Source: Luteirhabdus pelagi (GTDB lineage Bacteria; Bacteroidota; Bacteroidia; Flavobacteriales; Flavobacteriaceae). Taken from it: a stretch of DNA of 64,000 nucleotides. The translations under genes and the position numbers were made by a program. Of the stretch, positions 51,989 through 61,449 are shown piece after piece (position 1 is the first letter of the stretch; each line of letters opens with the position of its first letter). The stretch spans positions 11,277 through 75,276 of the forward strand of contig NZ_JAECMS010000005.1 of the NCBI RefSeq assembly GCF_016827595.1. Reading direction: 5' to 3'. The notes below the pieces were generated by a model, which worked only from the letters and a program-made list of their open reading frames with translations, was not told the DNA's origin and ran no database searches.

Positions 51989-53491
51989 TTACTTTTTCTT
52001 CGATACAAAACTAGTTAACTTCTGTATTCCCATTACCACAATTTCCTTTGTTGAAATCGTTACGGTGGAATATTGATACCGTAGGACAAAAAGAACCGGA
52101 ATAAATAATAATAACAACAACCAAAGGGGTTTACCATCTTGCTTCATATAAAATAATATTGCCAGCCATAATGTTCCTATCAGATAGCCGAAAAAGACCA
52201 ATGGGCGTATCGATTGACTTTTAAAATGTTTAAAGGTCCAATATGGTAACCAAAAGGCTGACAAAAAAAGCTCAGAAAAAAACAGACCTGCCAAAATAGA
52301 GGACAGTCCTTCTTCCCTAAACATAAATATTACACCCAACATGATTGCTGCCCTAAGAACGGAAGTGGAGAAAATAACCTTTGTTTTTGTAATTCCAACA
52401 AAGAAGCTTTCCATAATAAAGCCGTAGTTCCGTACCAAATAGATAATTGCCAATGCACCAAACAGCAGTTCACTGAAAATCAATTTACCGCTGGTCCAAA
52501 AAACGAAAAAATCGTCTAGGAAAAATAAACCTATTGTATACATAGGAATTAATATGACTGCCGTAGCGAACCAGTACCCATTAAAGACATCTAAAATCCT
52601 TGACCGCTTACCCTTAACCCAAAGGGTAATCATTTCTGGGTTGATGGGGGCTAACAGTAATTCAGACAATTTGCTTCCGAAATTTACAAGGGTTTTAGTA
52701 GCACTAAACAGGGGTAGAAAGGTAGTACCTACTATGGCAGATACAAACAGATTGATTCCATCGTTGCTTAAACGGTCCAAAAAAGTACTGGTTGAATAGT
52801 AGATGGATGACCTAAAGTTTTGTGCTCCAATACTAAAAGAACCATAGTTCCAAAAAGGATAGTATTCTGGAAGTAACTTCCGCAATTCAATCATAATAAT
52901 CACAGAATAACAGGTCTTTGAGATAAACCAAATTATAGCCAATTCTATCAAGGAAAACCCTATAGCGGCGGCCGATACCAAAATTACAAACTCTAGAATC
53001 TTTTCCATCAAAGCAAACTGAAAGGATTTGTATATAAGACCGAAAGGATTTAATAGTTTCACGATTAAACCACGATAGGAGCCAATTACAAACCGATAGC
53101 CAAATAGAATGGCCAGCACTAAAGCGATTACATCTCGATTGATATCGTCGTCGAAAAAGTATCGAAAGAAATCATAGGCATAAAATAGGTAGACCAACCC
53201 TATTTGGAGTATGCCGATCACAAAATTAAACCGTATGGCGCCTCCCACCAGCGCTTTGGCCTTGATGATATCCAAATGGATAAGTTGGTTAAATTCGTTT
53301 CCGATGAATTTTGCATGGCCCAGTTCCAGTACTTGGATAAGGTTGAAAAAAGAATAAATCGCTATCCATTTTCCATAGACCTGCAAATCCCAAAAATAAA
53401 GTAATGCTGGGATAAGAAAGATGGCATACAGTGCTAACACAATTAAGTGCAATGCCTTGTATCCATACGATTTATATAGTTTCTTTAACAA
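51989..53491 (-). CDS. Oligosaccharide flippase, Wzx/MATE-like (first of two)
   Basis: 500-residue membrane protein with about 12 to 14 hydrophobic segments, beginning MLKKLYKSYGYKALHLIVLALYAIFLIPALLYFWDLQVYGKW and including WIAIYSFFNLIQVLELGHAKFIGNE, a polysaccharide-synthesis family start. It would move the undecaprenyl-linked repeat unit across the inner membrane. A second Wzx-like gene lies at 61446-62771. It is placed between the sulfotransferase genes and the glycosyltransferases. Confidence 0.85.
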   Translation of the reverse strand: MLKKLYKSYGYKALHLIVLALYAIFLIPALLYFWDLQVYGKWIAIYSFFNLIQVLELGHAKFIGNEFNQLIHLDIIKAKALVGGAIRFNFVIGILQIGLVYLFYAYDFFRYFFDDDINRDVIALVLAILFGYRFVIGSYRGLIVKLLNPFGLIYKSFQFALMEKILEFVILVSAAAIGFSLIELAIIWFISKTCYSVIIMIELRKLLPEYYPFWNYGSFSIGAQNFRSSIYYSTSTFLDRLSNDGINLFVSAIVGTTFLPLFSATKTLVNFGSKLSELLLAPINPEMITLWVKGKRSRILDVFNGYWFATAVILIPMYTIGLFFLDDFFVFWTSGKLIFSELLFGALAIIYLVRNYGFIMESFFVGITKTKVIFSTSVLRAAIMLGVIFMFREEGLSSILAGLFFSELFLSAFWLPYWTFKHFKSQSIRPLVFFGYLIGTLWLAILFYMKQDGKPLWLLLLLFIPVLFVLRYQYSTVTISTKEIVVMGIQKLTSFVSKKK

Positions 53492-53506
53492 TGCTTACTC
53501 TTTGCG

Positions 53507-54211
53507 TTATTTGGCAGCGAAATTTTCTCCGTACCAGTTGCTATATTCGAATTGAAAGATGTTTCGTATCGTTTCACCAAACTCAAGTTGAAGTTTTTCC
53601 TTATCCAAAAGATCTTTTCCTTTATATTTCTTTCGAAAATATGAAGGTTTTTTCAACAGCTCAGAGGGTATGGAAAGTCGATTACCAATATCCGAAAAAG
53701 CCATGTCCATGTCTTCCATTCTATAAACCTTATCGACCAAGACGGTAGTGCCATCATCCGTATAAAAATGATCCCCCTTTATTTCTTCAATTTTTTTCGA
53801 AGCCATATAAGAAGCTATATCCTGAAACCCGCCCTTCCTTTTTTGCCATAAATAATGCGATTTAACCTTATCAATGGGATGACGCTCAAAACAAAATGTG
53901 AAATAAGAATCCCATATGCTGGCCCCAACATATTGCTTTATTTCTAGCGCGGGCATATGATTATAATACCTTCGCCTTTTCAGATAACGAACCATCCGCA
54001 ACCAATCCTTTGCTGTATACTTGCTGAAGGGAATATCATGATTTTGCGCCTCCTTACCCGTTTGATTCCGCCTGAATTGTTCATCATCGTTGCGCAACGG
54101 AGAAAGTATGTCCTTAGGCCCACATATCTTACTTAAGGCAATTTCGATAGAGGTGCCAGCTGTCTTTTTGGTTTTAACAAAGATAAATTTATGCCTATGG
54201 GAAACAATCAT
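53507..54211 (-). CDS. Sulfotransferase (1 of 4)
   Basis: 234-residue sulfotransferase of the sulfotransfer family 2 type. The 5'-phosphosulfate loop is KFIFVKTKKTAGTSIEIALSKIC (~8-30, K-K-T-A-G-T-S). The 3'-phosphate site is FCFERHPIDKVKSHYLWQKRKG (Arg and Ser). These use PAPS to sulfate polysaccharide hydroxyls. The start at 54211 places the loop right after the N-terminus, as usual. The gap to the next gene is 79 bp, the largest within this group. Confidence 0.88.
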   Translation of the reverse strand: MIVSHRHKFIFVKTKKTAGTSIEIALSKICGPKDILSPLRNDDEQFRRNQTGKEAQNHDIPFSKYTAKDWLRMVRYLKRRRYYNHMPALEIKQYVGASIWDSYFTFCFERHPIDKVKSHYLWQKRKGGFQDIASYMASKKIEEIKGDHFYTDDGTTVLVDKVYRMEDMDMAFSDIGNRLSIPSELLKKPSYFRKKYKGKDLLDKEKLQLEFGETIRNIFQFEYSNWYGENFAAK

Positions 54212-54290
54212 GAAATAGGTGCTAAAATGTTCTTTGAAATAATATCAATAACGGTAATTTCAAATCTCAGAATCTTCGCAATATATCAAA

Positions 54291-55001
54291 TCATTCTGAA
54301 AAGGAATACTCCAACAAGTCGATGTCGCGTTCATAAACAGATTGCACAGTTGCTTTGGTTTTGTTTGAATAATAATCTGAATACTTCATATACTGCGTAG
54401 CGAAAGGCTGAAGCCGAAGTGCCAACAAGGGATGTCTTAGTAAAAGAGAGACTGTTTTTCTCGACAAAAACTTTTGTGGTTTAGCCGCGTTCTTTCGATC
54501 AAGCTCGATGCTTCCCAATTGTAATCTTGTTGCTACCGTGTTGAAATCTTCTTTAAGGTTTTCAACCTTACCGATAAAATCCACTAAGGGCTCGTCGCTA
54601 TCCGAAAAAACAAAGGAAGTTTGGGGTTTAAAAAACCAATTTTCCCTCTCTATATATCCCGGTAGATACCTATTCACAAAGGTTTCAAAAGAGGTGACAC
54701 TATGAAACCCCTTGTGCTTGTATAGCGAAACTGTACGTGCCCAAGGATTGCGCACAAACGAAAAGGAAAAATAAGCCTTCCATTCTTCCCATGTGAGATA
54801 ACCGAAATCTACATAGTTGTGTGCACTTAAATGTGCTAAACGCGGGGGGCCCAGTTCTGGATTTCTATTCCTTTTTAAAAGAAATGTTGCCCCATTTGTT
54901 ATACGATCGTGACCCAATTCTCCTAGAATAGCATCCTCGATGCTTTGTCCCGCTGTCTTTGGGATATGGACAAATACCGTCTTTAAGCTTTTTACGAGCA
55001 T
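54291..55001 (-). CDS. Sulfotransferase (2 of 4)
   Basis: The start is set at ATG 55001 (MLVKSLKTVFVHIPKTAGQSIEDAILGELGH, 236 residues), 1 bp after the preceding stop; an upstream reading to 55157 would overlap the neighbour and adds unlike sequence. The 5'-phosphosulfate loop is HIPKTAGQSIEDA and the 3'-phosphate site is FSFVRNPWARTVSLYKHKG. FVRNPWAR is the classic sulfotransferase family 2 form. The acceptor on the polysaccharide is unknown. Confidence 0.88.
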   Translation of the reverse strand: MLVKSLKTVFVHIPKTAGQSIEDAILGELGHDRITNGATFLLKRNRNPELGPPRLAHLSAHNYVDFGYLTWEEWKAYFSFSFVRNPWARTVSLYKHKGFHSVTSFETFVNRYLPGYIERENWFFKPQTSFVFSDSDEPLVDFIGKVENLKEDFNTVATRLQLGSIELDRKNAAKPQKFLSRKTVSLLLRHPLLALRLQPFATQYMKYSDYYSNKTKATVQSVYERDIDLLEYSFSE

Positions 55002-55002
55002 T

Positions 55003-55650
55003 CTAAAAAGTGTAATTAAAACGATTAAGGTCTTCTTCAAAAACCGATTCAATAATCTGTTTTGATCGGTTATTATATATATTCCTATACGCTTGGGATT
55101 GGGTTCGTTTTTTCCAGGGTAAGGAGGTCCCTCCAAACTGTTTTTGAACGTTTTCAAAATCTTCGATCAGGTTCTCGAAACGAATTATTCGTATGGTGTA
55201 CTCTTGCTCTGAATGAAGCCATTTGGTCTGAGGCAGGAACATGATCTCCCGATCCCTGAAGTCTTTGTTCTTTCGTTCAAAAACCTCCACAACCCAATCG
55301 TTAAAATCGAGATTTGCGCTTACAATATTTGTTTGATTTGTCTGCTTTCGGTAACGGTAATCTGAAAGCACCTTCCCGAACGGATTTCGAACCGCCGATA
55401 CTATTATAGTAGTCGTGGGAAGCGGTGCCTTCACCACATCTTCATATAAGGTTTCAAATTGCGCTAAGGTATAATGCTGCTGTGGAACGTTAAGCGCCGA
55501 AGCAATTGAAGTACCTGCCGTCCTATTGATGTGGATGAATAACGGTTTTCCGTGGTTCTTAATGGCAAATACATACGCCGTTACTTGTCTTTTTCTCCTC
55601 CATGGAAGGTATAAACGTTGATACGGATACCATCTGCTATATATCGCCAT
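55003..55650 (-). CDS. Sulfotransferase (3 of 4)
   Basis: 215-residue protein with PAPS loop PLFIHINRTAGTSIASALN (~34-52) and a 3'-phosphate site VSAVRNPFGKVLSDYRYRKQTN. The Lys of the usual PKTAGT is replaced by Asn-Arg (NRTAGT), still seen in family members. LPQTKWL and IIRFENLIEDFENVQKQFG follow, a common sulfotransferase tail. Its start overlaps the previous gene's stop by 14 bp (55637-55650). The target is unknown. Confidence 0.85.
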   Translation of the reverse strand: MAIYSRWYPYQRLYLPWRRKRQVTAYVFAIKNHGKPLFIHINRTAGTSIASALNVPQQHYTLAQFETLYEDVVKAPLPTTTIIVSAVRNPFGKVLSDYRYRKQTNQTNIVSANLDFNDWVVEVFERKNKDFRDREIMFLPQTKWLHSEQEYTIRIIRFENLIEDFENVQKQFGGTSLPWKKRTQSQAYRNIYNNRSKQIIESVFEEDLNRFNYTF

Positions 55651-56395
55651 ATACTTGCTTTATTATAGGTTGGCAATATTCGGTATAGGTTTGTTTCTCG
55701 GCCGATGATAGCGTTTTCCAGTCCAATTGTTCGGGGCGAAATGTATCGTTACCAAATAATTGTTTTAATTGTTTGGTGGAAGAAAACCTGGCGCTGCTAT
55801 TCCTTTTAGGAAGGTTAAAATTTGAGACGTTAGTTATGTCTATGTTCATAAGTGTGAGCAATTCCTTCACTTGTGCATCCTGATTTACCAGCTTTTCAAA
55901 TTGAAATATAGGAATCCCAGACTGCAAAAGGAAGTTATTCGCCGAGGCATAGTACCAACATAGTTTTTGAAATCGAGACCAATGGGTCCATTTCTCCGAA
56001 GCCGGGTCCGAATTTGAGGGAAACTGGTTTAACAATACATCATATTTGGTAAATAATGGTCGCTCAAAAACACTTTCCAGATAGGTTTTTGGATGTCTTA
56101 TAATCCCAATCTTTTTCCAGCCCATACCCTTCAGCAAATCGTTATCGACAAATCTGAAATATGGATTTACCTCAACATAGTGCGAACCGGCAGCCTTATC
56201 CATTTCCGACATCCGTTTAGTCAAACACTCTTTAACCAGTGTTGAATATTGTGGCAACTGCGATATAAAGAGTAATTGCACGTCATTGCGGTGCTTCTCA
56301 TGATAGCAAACAACCCCTTCTATTGCATTGCAAAAATCGGCGAGGCTTCTTGTGGCCGTTCGACCGGTAGACGTAATTAAAATTTTCTCCACCAT
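55637..56395 (-). CDS. Sulfotransferase-like protein (4 of 4)
   Basis: 252-residue P-loop sulfotransferase-fold protein, more distant than the other three. The loop is KILITSTGRTATRSLADFCN (~4-23), and the 3'-phosphate site is KIGIIRHPKTYLESVFE with Arg and Ser. It lacks the common KTAGT and uses GRTATRS, as in other prokaryotic sulfotransferase families. It overlaps the next gene by 14 bp and follows a glycosyltransferase by 4 bp. It probably modifies the same polymer. Confidence 0.75.
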   Translation of the reverse strand: MVEKILITSTGRTATRSLADFCNAIEGVVCYHEKHRNDVQLLFISQLPQYSTLVKECLTKRMSEMDKAAGSHYVEVNPYFRFVDNDLLKGMGWKKIGIIRHPKTYLESVFERPLFTKYDVLLNQFPSNSDPASEKWTHWSRFQKLCWYYASANNFLLQSGIPIFQFEKLVNQDAQVKELLTLMNIDITNVSNFNLPKRNSSARFSSTKQLKQLFGNDTFRPEQLDWKTLSSAEKQTYTEYCQPIIKQVYGDI

Positions 56396-56399
56396 AAAA

Positions 56400-57404
56400 C
56401 TATGCTAGCATTTTTAGCAAGGTATCGATTTCATTATTAATACGTTTTAAAGAATAGCCGATAGTTCCACTAACGGCTTTGCCAAGGGTATCGCTAATAT
56501 CGGATACTGAATGCGGGTCGAAAACCAACGAGGGTTCACAGACTTCGAAAGTATAAGGTAAATCGGCTCCCAATACCTTACAGTTGTGCTCTATCCCTTC
56601 CACCAACCCTAGGCCAAAGCTTTCGCGTAGCGAGGGATAAATTAAAAATTCGGATCTCGAATATTGATAGGCGAGTTCTTCGCGCGGGATAATCCCTAGA
56701 TTTTCTATCGGAATGCCGGCAGCCTGTTTCGAAGCAATAAGAGATCTCATAGCTTCAAACTCCTCTCCCACGGTAACGATCAGTTTTCCTTTTTGATGTT
56801 CCGCATAAAACGCTTCAAAGCCGTTGATCAGTTTTTCGTGATTTTTATAGGGCGACGCTGTACTTACGTATAGAAAGGTATTCTTTTCCTTTTCGATGGC
56901 AGTAGTTGACGGCAATGGAGGATAAAATGGCATGACAATTACGGTGTCGGAAGATAATGATAGAGCCTTTAACAGCTTTTTCTTTACCGAGTTAGACTGG
57001 ACCAGAAAATGGTCTGTATTCCTCTTGAAAAATTTTAAAAAGGAAATTTTCAGTTTGAACTTCAGCCGTTCTAAGCCGGTAATCGAATCTGGTAAATCTA
57101 CGTATAGCAATTGGTGGAAATAGGTATACACGGGTATATCGAGACGAATGAGCGGCGGAATGTTTCCAAAGCAAAGTACTTTGGTGAATTTTTCGCCTTC
57201 ACTTCTGTAAAAATTATAGCGATTTCGAACGCTTGCCTCGATGAACTTTTTCTTAGCATCTGGAATCGTAGAATAGTCGCCTTTGTTCCGATTATCGAAA
57301 AGGTAATAGCAGGAAAGCTCGGATTTCTCGAGGCTAGCGACCAAATAGTCTAAAAGGATTTTACCGCCACTGGTGTTGATGTATATCGAGTCTATTAAAA
57401 TCAT
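56400..57404 (-). CDS. Glycosyltransferase family 4
   Basis: 334-residue GT-B protein: MILIDSIYINTSGGKILLDYLVASLEKSEL at the N-terminus (WbpY/WfdR-like start), NTFLYVSTASPYKNHEKLINGFEAFY in the donor domain, and LIYPSLRESFGLGLVEGIEHNCKVLGADLPYTFEV with the E-x7-E motif. The start at 57404 overlaps the deacetylase stop by 4 bp. The sugar specificity is not predictable. Confidence 0.87.
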   Translation of the reverse strand: MILIDSIYINTSGGKILLDYLVASLEKSELSCYYLFDNRNKGDYSTIPDAKKKFIEASVRNRYNFYRSEGEKFTKVLCFGNIPPLIRLDIPVYTYFHQLLYVDLPDSITGLERLKFKLKISFLKFFKRNTDHFLVQSNSVKKKLLKALSLSSDTVIVMPFYPPLPSTTAIEKEKNTFLYVSTASPYKNHEKLINGFEAFYAEHQKGKLIVTVGEEFEAMRSLIASKQAAGIPIENLGIIPREELAYQYSRSEFLIYPSLRESFGLGLVEGIEHNCKVLGADLPYTFEVCEPSLVFDPHSVSDISDTLGKAVSGTIGYSLKRINNEIDTLLKMLA

Positions 57405-58171
57405 TCTTTTTCTACCGATAAGAAATATTTGATATGAGAGTTCTTCCAGAACGGTTCCAAATGTCGTCGATTTATAATACGTCCACTCCTGGAAAAATAC
57501 TTTTGATAGTTTGTTCCGCTAAAAATATACGGATGGTATTTTTCCGTTATTTCAAGCGCCTGTTTTGGAAAATCCTGATCCTGACCGTAAGGCCATGCAA
57601 AGCAGTTGCATGTATAAGTAAGTTTTTCTTCTAGCGTCTTCTTATTCTCTCGAACTTGAACTTCCAATTCATCATCTGTCAAGGCTGCCATATTATAATG
57701 GTCGCGAGTATGCGATCCAATCGTATGTCCTCTTTTGTGCAAATCGATTACTTGTTGCCACTCCATTGGGCTTTTCGTATGTATCTTAAGGCGATCATGG
57801 AACTCTTTCTGATAGGACGGTGTAGCTTCGATATAATTTGAATTGATGAAGAAAGTGCCTTTGGCGTTATATTGCTCCAGTAAGGGAGCGATAATACTGT
57901 GGCATTCTTCAAAACCATCATCAAACGTTAAGGTAATCAATACTTCATCGGTTGGCATAGAACCCTCTTCCAGATAAGATAGTGCCGTTTCCATGGAAAT
58001 CAAGGTGCCAAATTTTGATAGGTATTTCAGAAAAGTTTCAAATGTTTTTACATCGTTAGGCTGGGGTTTCGACGCCGTAACATAATGGCTGTTAACAATA
58101 TGAAGTCCTGGCGCAGGCCTTTTCAGGTTACCAAAAATCTCTAAGTAGATATCTCGTAATAGCGTCCTCAT
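57401..58171 (-). CDS. Polysaccharide deacetylase (NodB homology)
   Basis: 256-residue carbohydrate esterase 4 type. The motifs are LTFDDGFEECHSIIAPLLEQYNAKGTFFINSNYI (metal Asp-Asp), GHTIGSHTRDHYNMAALTDDELEVQV (metal His-x3-His) and FAWPYGQD (motif 3). It has no signal peptide, so it probably acts in the cytoplasm on lipid-linked sugar or nucleotide-sugar intermediates. It removes N-acetyl groups from an amino sugar. It neighbours a GNAT acetyltransferase that might re-acylate the free amine (inference). Confidence 0.88.
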   Translation of the reverse strand: MRTLLRDIYLEIFGNLKRPAPGLHIVNSHYVTASKPQPNDVKTFETFLKYLSKFGTLISMETALSYLEEGSMPTDEVLITLTFDDGFEECHSIIAPLLEQYNAKGTFFINSNYIEATPSYQKEFHDRLKIHTKSPMEWQQVIDLHKRGHTIGSHTRDHYNMAALTDDELEVQVRENKKTLEEKLTYTCNCFAWPYGQDQDFPKQALEITEKYHPYIFSGTNYQKYFSRSGRIINRRHLEPFWKNSHIKYFLSVEKE

Positions 58172-58173
58172 TC

Positions 58174-59127
58174 TTAATAGGTGTGATAGTTGATTGCGGA
58201 ATAGGAGATATCTTCCATAGTTACGTTTACCGAAGCATCTAAAATTTTATAACATACATTGGTATTATTTGGCACTTTTATAAAAAACGATTGTTTTATA
58301 AAGCCTTTGAGACCATAACCATTGGAGATCGGAAAACTTATAATATCTGAGCTGTTCGTAGTCTTGATTTTTTTAAGTAGACGATTGAAGTCTGATTTTG
58401 TATGGTTCGGCAGTAGCGCAAAGAGTACCTGAAGTTCATCAACAGTGCCACGTTTACCTTTTCTAGCAACCGCATAATAGCCATCTTCATCTACTATACA
58501 GTATTCTGAAACAGGGAAAGCATAAAATCGCCATTTAAGGTACTCGGAAGTAACGATAGGTTGAATATTCGAATGGGCTGTCTGTTCTATGTGTACGATA
58601 TCCCGGCCGTATAACGTCGAATGGTTCGAAGGATTAGGGCGAAACGGTTTCCGGATGTTTTTGGCTATTTTAATAAGGTTTACTGGTTTCGCAATTTTAA
58701 CCCAGTATTCTGAGACATTGATCTGTGTCCAGCCCTTTTTTAAGAACCCTGGAAGGCTATTGCTGTTCGGAAAATTCAGCAAAAGTTCAATTCCCCTTTT
58801 CTGAACTTCCTCTTCTGCTTTTAGGAGCAAGGTTCCAAATATTCCTTTCCCCTGATGCGATGGTGCCACAAATGTTTCAAACGAAATTGCGCCTTTAAGG
58901 GTACTATTGCTTAACGCAAAGTCTTGCCTGCCATAGGCCACACAGCCTACGATTTTCTGCTCATCCTTGGCACAAGCCATTATTGAGGGGCCAAAAGGGT
59001 TTGCAAAAAATTTCCATTTAAACCAATCCACCGTTTTTTTTGGCTCCTTGTGGGCTAAAGCACATGTTTCCAGAAAACTGTCAATAAGGTCGAAGTCCTT
59101 TTTAATATCGAAGATAAAATATTTCAT
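58174..59127 (-). CDS. GNAT-family acyltransferase
   Basis: 317-residue protein. The N-terminal GNAT fold (~1-150) shows WFKWKFFANPFGPSIMACAKDEQKIVGCVAYG and the acetyl-CoA motif FVAPSHQGKGIFGTLLLKAEEEV (Q-x2-G-x-G/A), then a second GNAT-like half with YLKWRFYAFPVSEYCIVDEDGYYAVARKG. It resembles sugar N-acyltransferase-like proteins in Bacteroidota capsule clusters (FemAB/GNAT hybrids), but the exact acceptor is unknown. It overlaps the polymerase stop by 4 bp and is 2 bp from the deacetylase start. Confidence 0.82.
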   Translation of the reverse strand: MKYFIFDIKKDFDLIDSFLETCALAHKEPKKTVDWFKWKFFANPFGPSIMACAKDEQKIVGCVAYGRQDFALSNSTLKGAISFETFVAPSHQGKGIFGTLLLKAEEEVQKRGIELLLNFPNSNSLPGFLKKGWTQINVSEYWVKIAKPVNLIKIAKNIRKPFRPNPSNHSTLYGRDIVHIEQTAHSNIQPIVTSEYLKWRFYAFPVSEYCIVDEDGYYAVARKGKRGTVDELQVLFALLPNHTKSDFNRLLKKIKTTNSSDIISFPISNGYGLKGFIKQSFFIKVPNNTNVCYKILDASVNVTMEDISYSAINYHTY

Positions 59128-60326
59128 AAGAAATTGCCTTTTGAAATCGATTCCTTCTTTATTCCAAAGTAGCTACTTAAAACAAAAAAATAAAGCAAAG
59201 AAAACCTAAAATTAGTAAGAACAGTACTCGTTATCGTCCAAATTAACAATATCATCACAAATTTTGTCCGTAGGTCTCCTTTGCTAAATAATAGAATGTA
59301 GAAGATAAAAATCAGCATTAACCCTACGATCCCAATACTATGGATCATATATCCAATTTCCGAATCAAACTTATTGATACGCTCTCCAAAGTAATACTTG
59401 ATATTGTCGATGTTGAAAGTGCCAAAATAAATGTCAGTCGGTGATTTTCGGTTAGCATAGTCCAAATATGTTTTCAAAAAATCTATCTTAGTTATTAGGC
59501 TACCACTATTAGAATTACCCCTTAATTCGGAGAAATTAAGAATTCTGTTGCTAGTGCCAACAAATAAAAAAAACGGTATTAACAATAATAAGGACGCAAC
59601 GAGAATAGTTTTTCTATATTTTCTTAAAAAGAACAAGAAATAAAAGAGGGATAACAAGGAAAATATGGAAAATGCCGTTCTACTTCCGGTAAGTACAATA
59701 CCCAAAAATATGACCCCGCTGGTAAAAAAAATGATTTTCTTCTTTTTATCACCATAGGTAGTATTCAACAACAGCATTGCATACAATAGATTGTAAATGC
59801 GGCCTGCTTGGTTTGAATTTCTAAAGATGCCTCCAAATCTTAAGTTGAATATATCTCGAAGTTCGGTTGATACCGCTACGACTTCTGAGCTATTAAAATA
59901 ATCTTCAGCAGTATAATAAGAATTAATAAAATCGACGATGAAGGTAACTCCGAATATATAGGAAAGTTGAGTAAAAAAAATGAAAACTGATGCTATTAGT
60001 AAGGCATTGGTATTTATTCTATTTTTTATAGCTAGTGGAAAAAACACGATAAGTAGCGTGATTGAAACCAACTTGATAACAGATTGAAAATAAAAAGGAT
60101 AATGAGCCAGCAATGTATACATTGCCACTATCACAATCCACACACAGAATATCAGCTTTATTAATGTTAACTGCTTTATACGGAACGCTCCTTGTTGAAA
60201 GGTCGCAATAAACAAGGTCACCATTATGATAATTTGTGCTGTAGTTCCCACTAGATTGTTAGGCAGAAACAGCAACAAGAGAAAAAATATGTTTGTGGTA
60301 ATATTATTTTTGAAAAAGCTCAGCAT
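59124..60326 (-). CDS. O-antigen/capsule polymerase, Wzy-like
   Basis: 400-residue integral membrane protein with about 10 to 12 hydrophobic segments and a large periplasmic loop around residues 255-325 (FSELRGNSNSGSLITKIDFLKTYLDYANRKSPTDIYFG). It carries the Wzy-like RFGGIFRNSNQAGRIYNLLYAM and GSRTAFSIFSLLSLFYFLFF, typical of O-antigen ligase/polymerase topology. Wzy joins repeat units in the periplasm. Sequence conservation in this family is low, so the call rests on topology, context and the GSRTA motif. Confidence 0.8.
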   Translation of the reverse strand: MLSFFKNNITTNIFFLLLLFLPNNLVGTTAQIIIMVTLFIATFQQGAFRIKQLTLIKLIFCVWIVIVAMYTLLAHYPFYFQSVIKLVSITLLIVFFPLAIKNRINTNALLIASVFIFFTQLSYIFGVTFIVDFINSYYTAEDYFNSSEVVAVSTELRDIFNLRFGGIFRNSNQAGRIYNLLYAMLLLNTTYGDKKKKIIFFTSGVIFLGIVLTGSRTAFSIFSLLSLFYFLFFLRKYRKTILVASLLLLIPFFLFVGTSNRILNFSELRGNSNSGSLITKIDFLKTYLDYANRKSPTDIYFGTFNIDNIKYYFGERINKFDSEIGYMIHSIGIVGLMLIFIFYILLFSKGDLRTKFVMILLIWTITSTVLTNFRFSLLYFFVLSSYFGIKKESISKGNFL

Positions 60327-61449
60327 AATCTGCGTAAATCTGTTTTTTGTGCTTCAGAATAATTGGTTTCAAATCAATGTCTTTCCTATAATTCCGTATC
60401 TTGTCTAAAACCTCATCTACATTGAAATTCTCATCATCCAACAGTATATCTGTTCCCTTTTCTTCAAAAAGATATGTTGCCAATCCTATAACCTTATGGT
60501 GCCATGGATAAATCAAAGTAGGGACTTCGTACGACATGGCGAAGATTGACGAATGCATTCTGGAAGCAATGAAAAAAGATAGGTCGCTAAATATTTCTGG
60601 CAATTGATCTAAACTCTGAATATTGCAGATTGTATGGCTTACCTTTTTCGAGTCCAGGATTCTAGACATTTCTAAACTTATCGATAGATCTTCCCCGTAA
60701 GATGTGTTTATTATCTTTATAGGGAGCTCGAATTGGGCACTCAATTTTTTCAGGTTTTCAGCTACCTTGGTTAATTGAAAATTAGAGCCATCCACAATTG
60801 TGGAAAAATTCATAAAGTTAGCTCCTATATATTTTTGATCAGCTTTTTTTTTTGGATACATGTCGGAAACTACAAATGCCGGATCCAATGATACTTTTAC
60901 CCCACCTTTTATCGTTCCTACTGCCTTCGAGCAATATTCACTAGAAGTAATATCTCTAACATAGAACCCGGATGAGCCATCGATCATGTCTTTCAGTCGC
61001 TTTTTATATTCAAACTCGAAAAGTCCGATCCCCACACCATATACATATACCTTCTTACCCAAGCTCTTGGCCAATTTGAAAATCTGATAAGACCTGAAAA
61101 ATAAATCAGACCCATTGTATTCGGAAAAAATATTGCCTCCACCCAAAATTACCGCCTCCGATTTTTCGATTTGATTTTTAAACGCACGCTTTTCTTTCAC
61201 AAAAAACAGTAGCTTTTTCGCTGATAGTACTAGATAACTCTTAAGCTTTCCTCGCCTTTTTACCTTATAGAACGGAGTTTCGGCAGTAGTCGTTGAAATT
61301 CGGTCCGAAATATTGAAATCCTCATGAAGCAAATCATAGCTTTGTATGGAACCTCCCGTTCTTTCGTTTTCCAAATATTCAATACATTCCGAGATAGCAA
61401 AATCTCCCATGTTTATCTTAGATGTTCTAGAGTATTTTATCAATTTCAT
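60304..61449 (-). CDS. Polysaccharide pyruvyl transferase family protein
   Basis: 381-residue GT-B-like protein of the CsaB/polysaccharide pyruvyltransferase family (PF04230-like): MGDFAISECIEYL, AVILGGGNIFSEYNGSDLFFRSYQIFKLAKSLGKKVYVYGVGIGLFEFEYKK, FYVRDITSSEYC, SLDPAFVVSD, and FIASRMHSSIFAMSYEVPTLIYPWHHKVIGLATYLF (conserved R-x-H...). It would transfer pyruvate from PEP as a ketal onto a sugar of the repeat unit. It overlaps its neighbours on both sides (23 bp and 4 bp). Confidence 0.85.
   Translation of the reverse strand: MKLIKYSRTSKINMGDFAISECIEYLENERTGGSIQSYDLLHEDFNISDRISTTTAETPFYKVKRRGKLKSYLVLSAKKLLFFVKEKRAFKNQIEKSEAVILGGGNIFSEYNGSDLFFRSYQIFKLAKSLGKKVYVYGVGIGLFEFEYKKRLKDMIDGSSGFYVRDITSSEYCSKAVGTIKGGVKVSLDPAFVVSDMYPKKKADQKYIGANFMNFSTIVDGSNFQLTKVAENLKKLSAQFELPIKIINTSYGEDLSISLEMSRILDSKKVSHTICNIQSLDQLPEIFSDLSFFIASRMHSSIFAMSYEVPTLIYPWHHKVIGLATYLFEEKGTDILLDDENFNVDEVLDKIRNYRKDIDLKPIILKHKKQIYADYAELFQK

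Noticed and set aside
54292-55157. A 288-residue version of sulfotransferase 2
   Set aside because: The extra N-terminal sequence overlaps the upstream gene and lies before the PAPS loop, which normally sits close to the start; ATG 55001 fits tightly.
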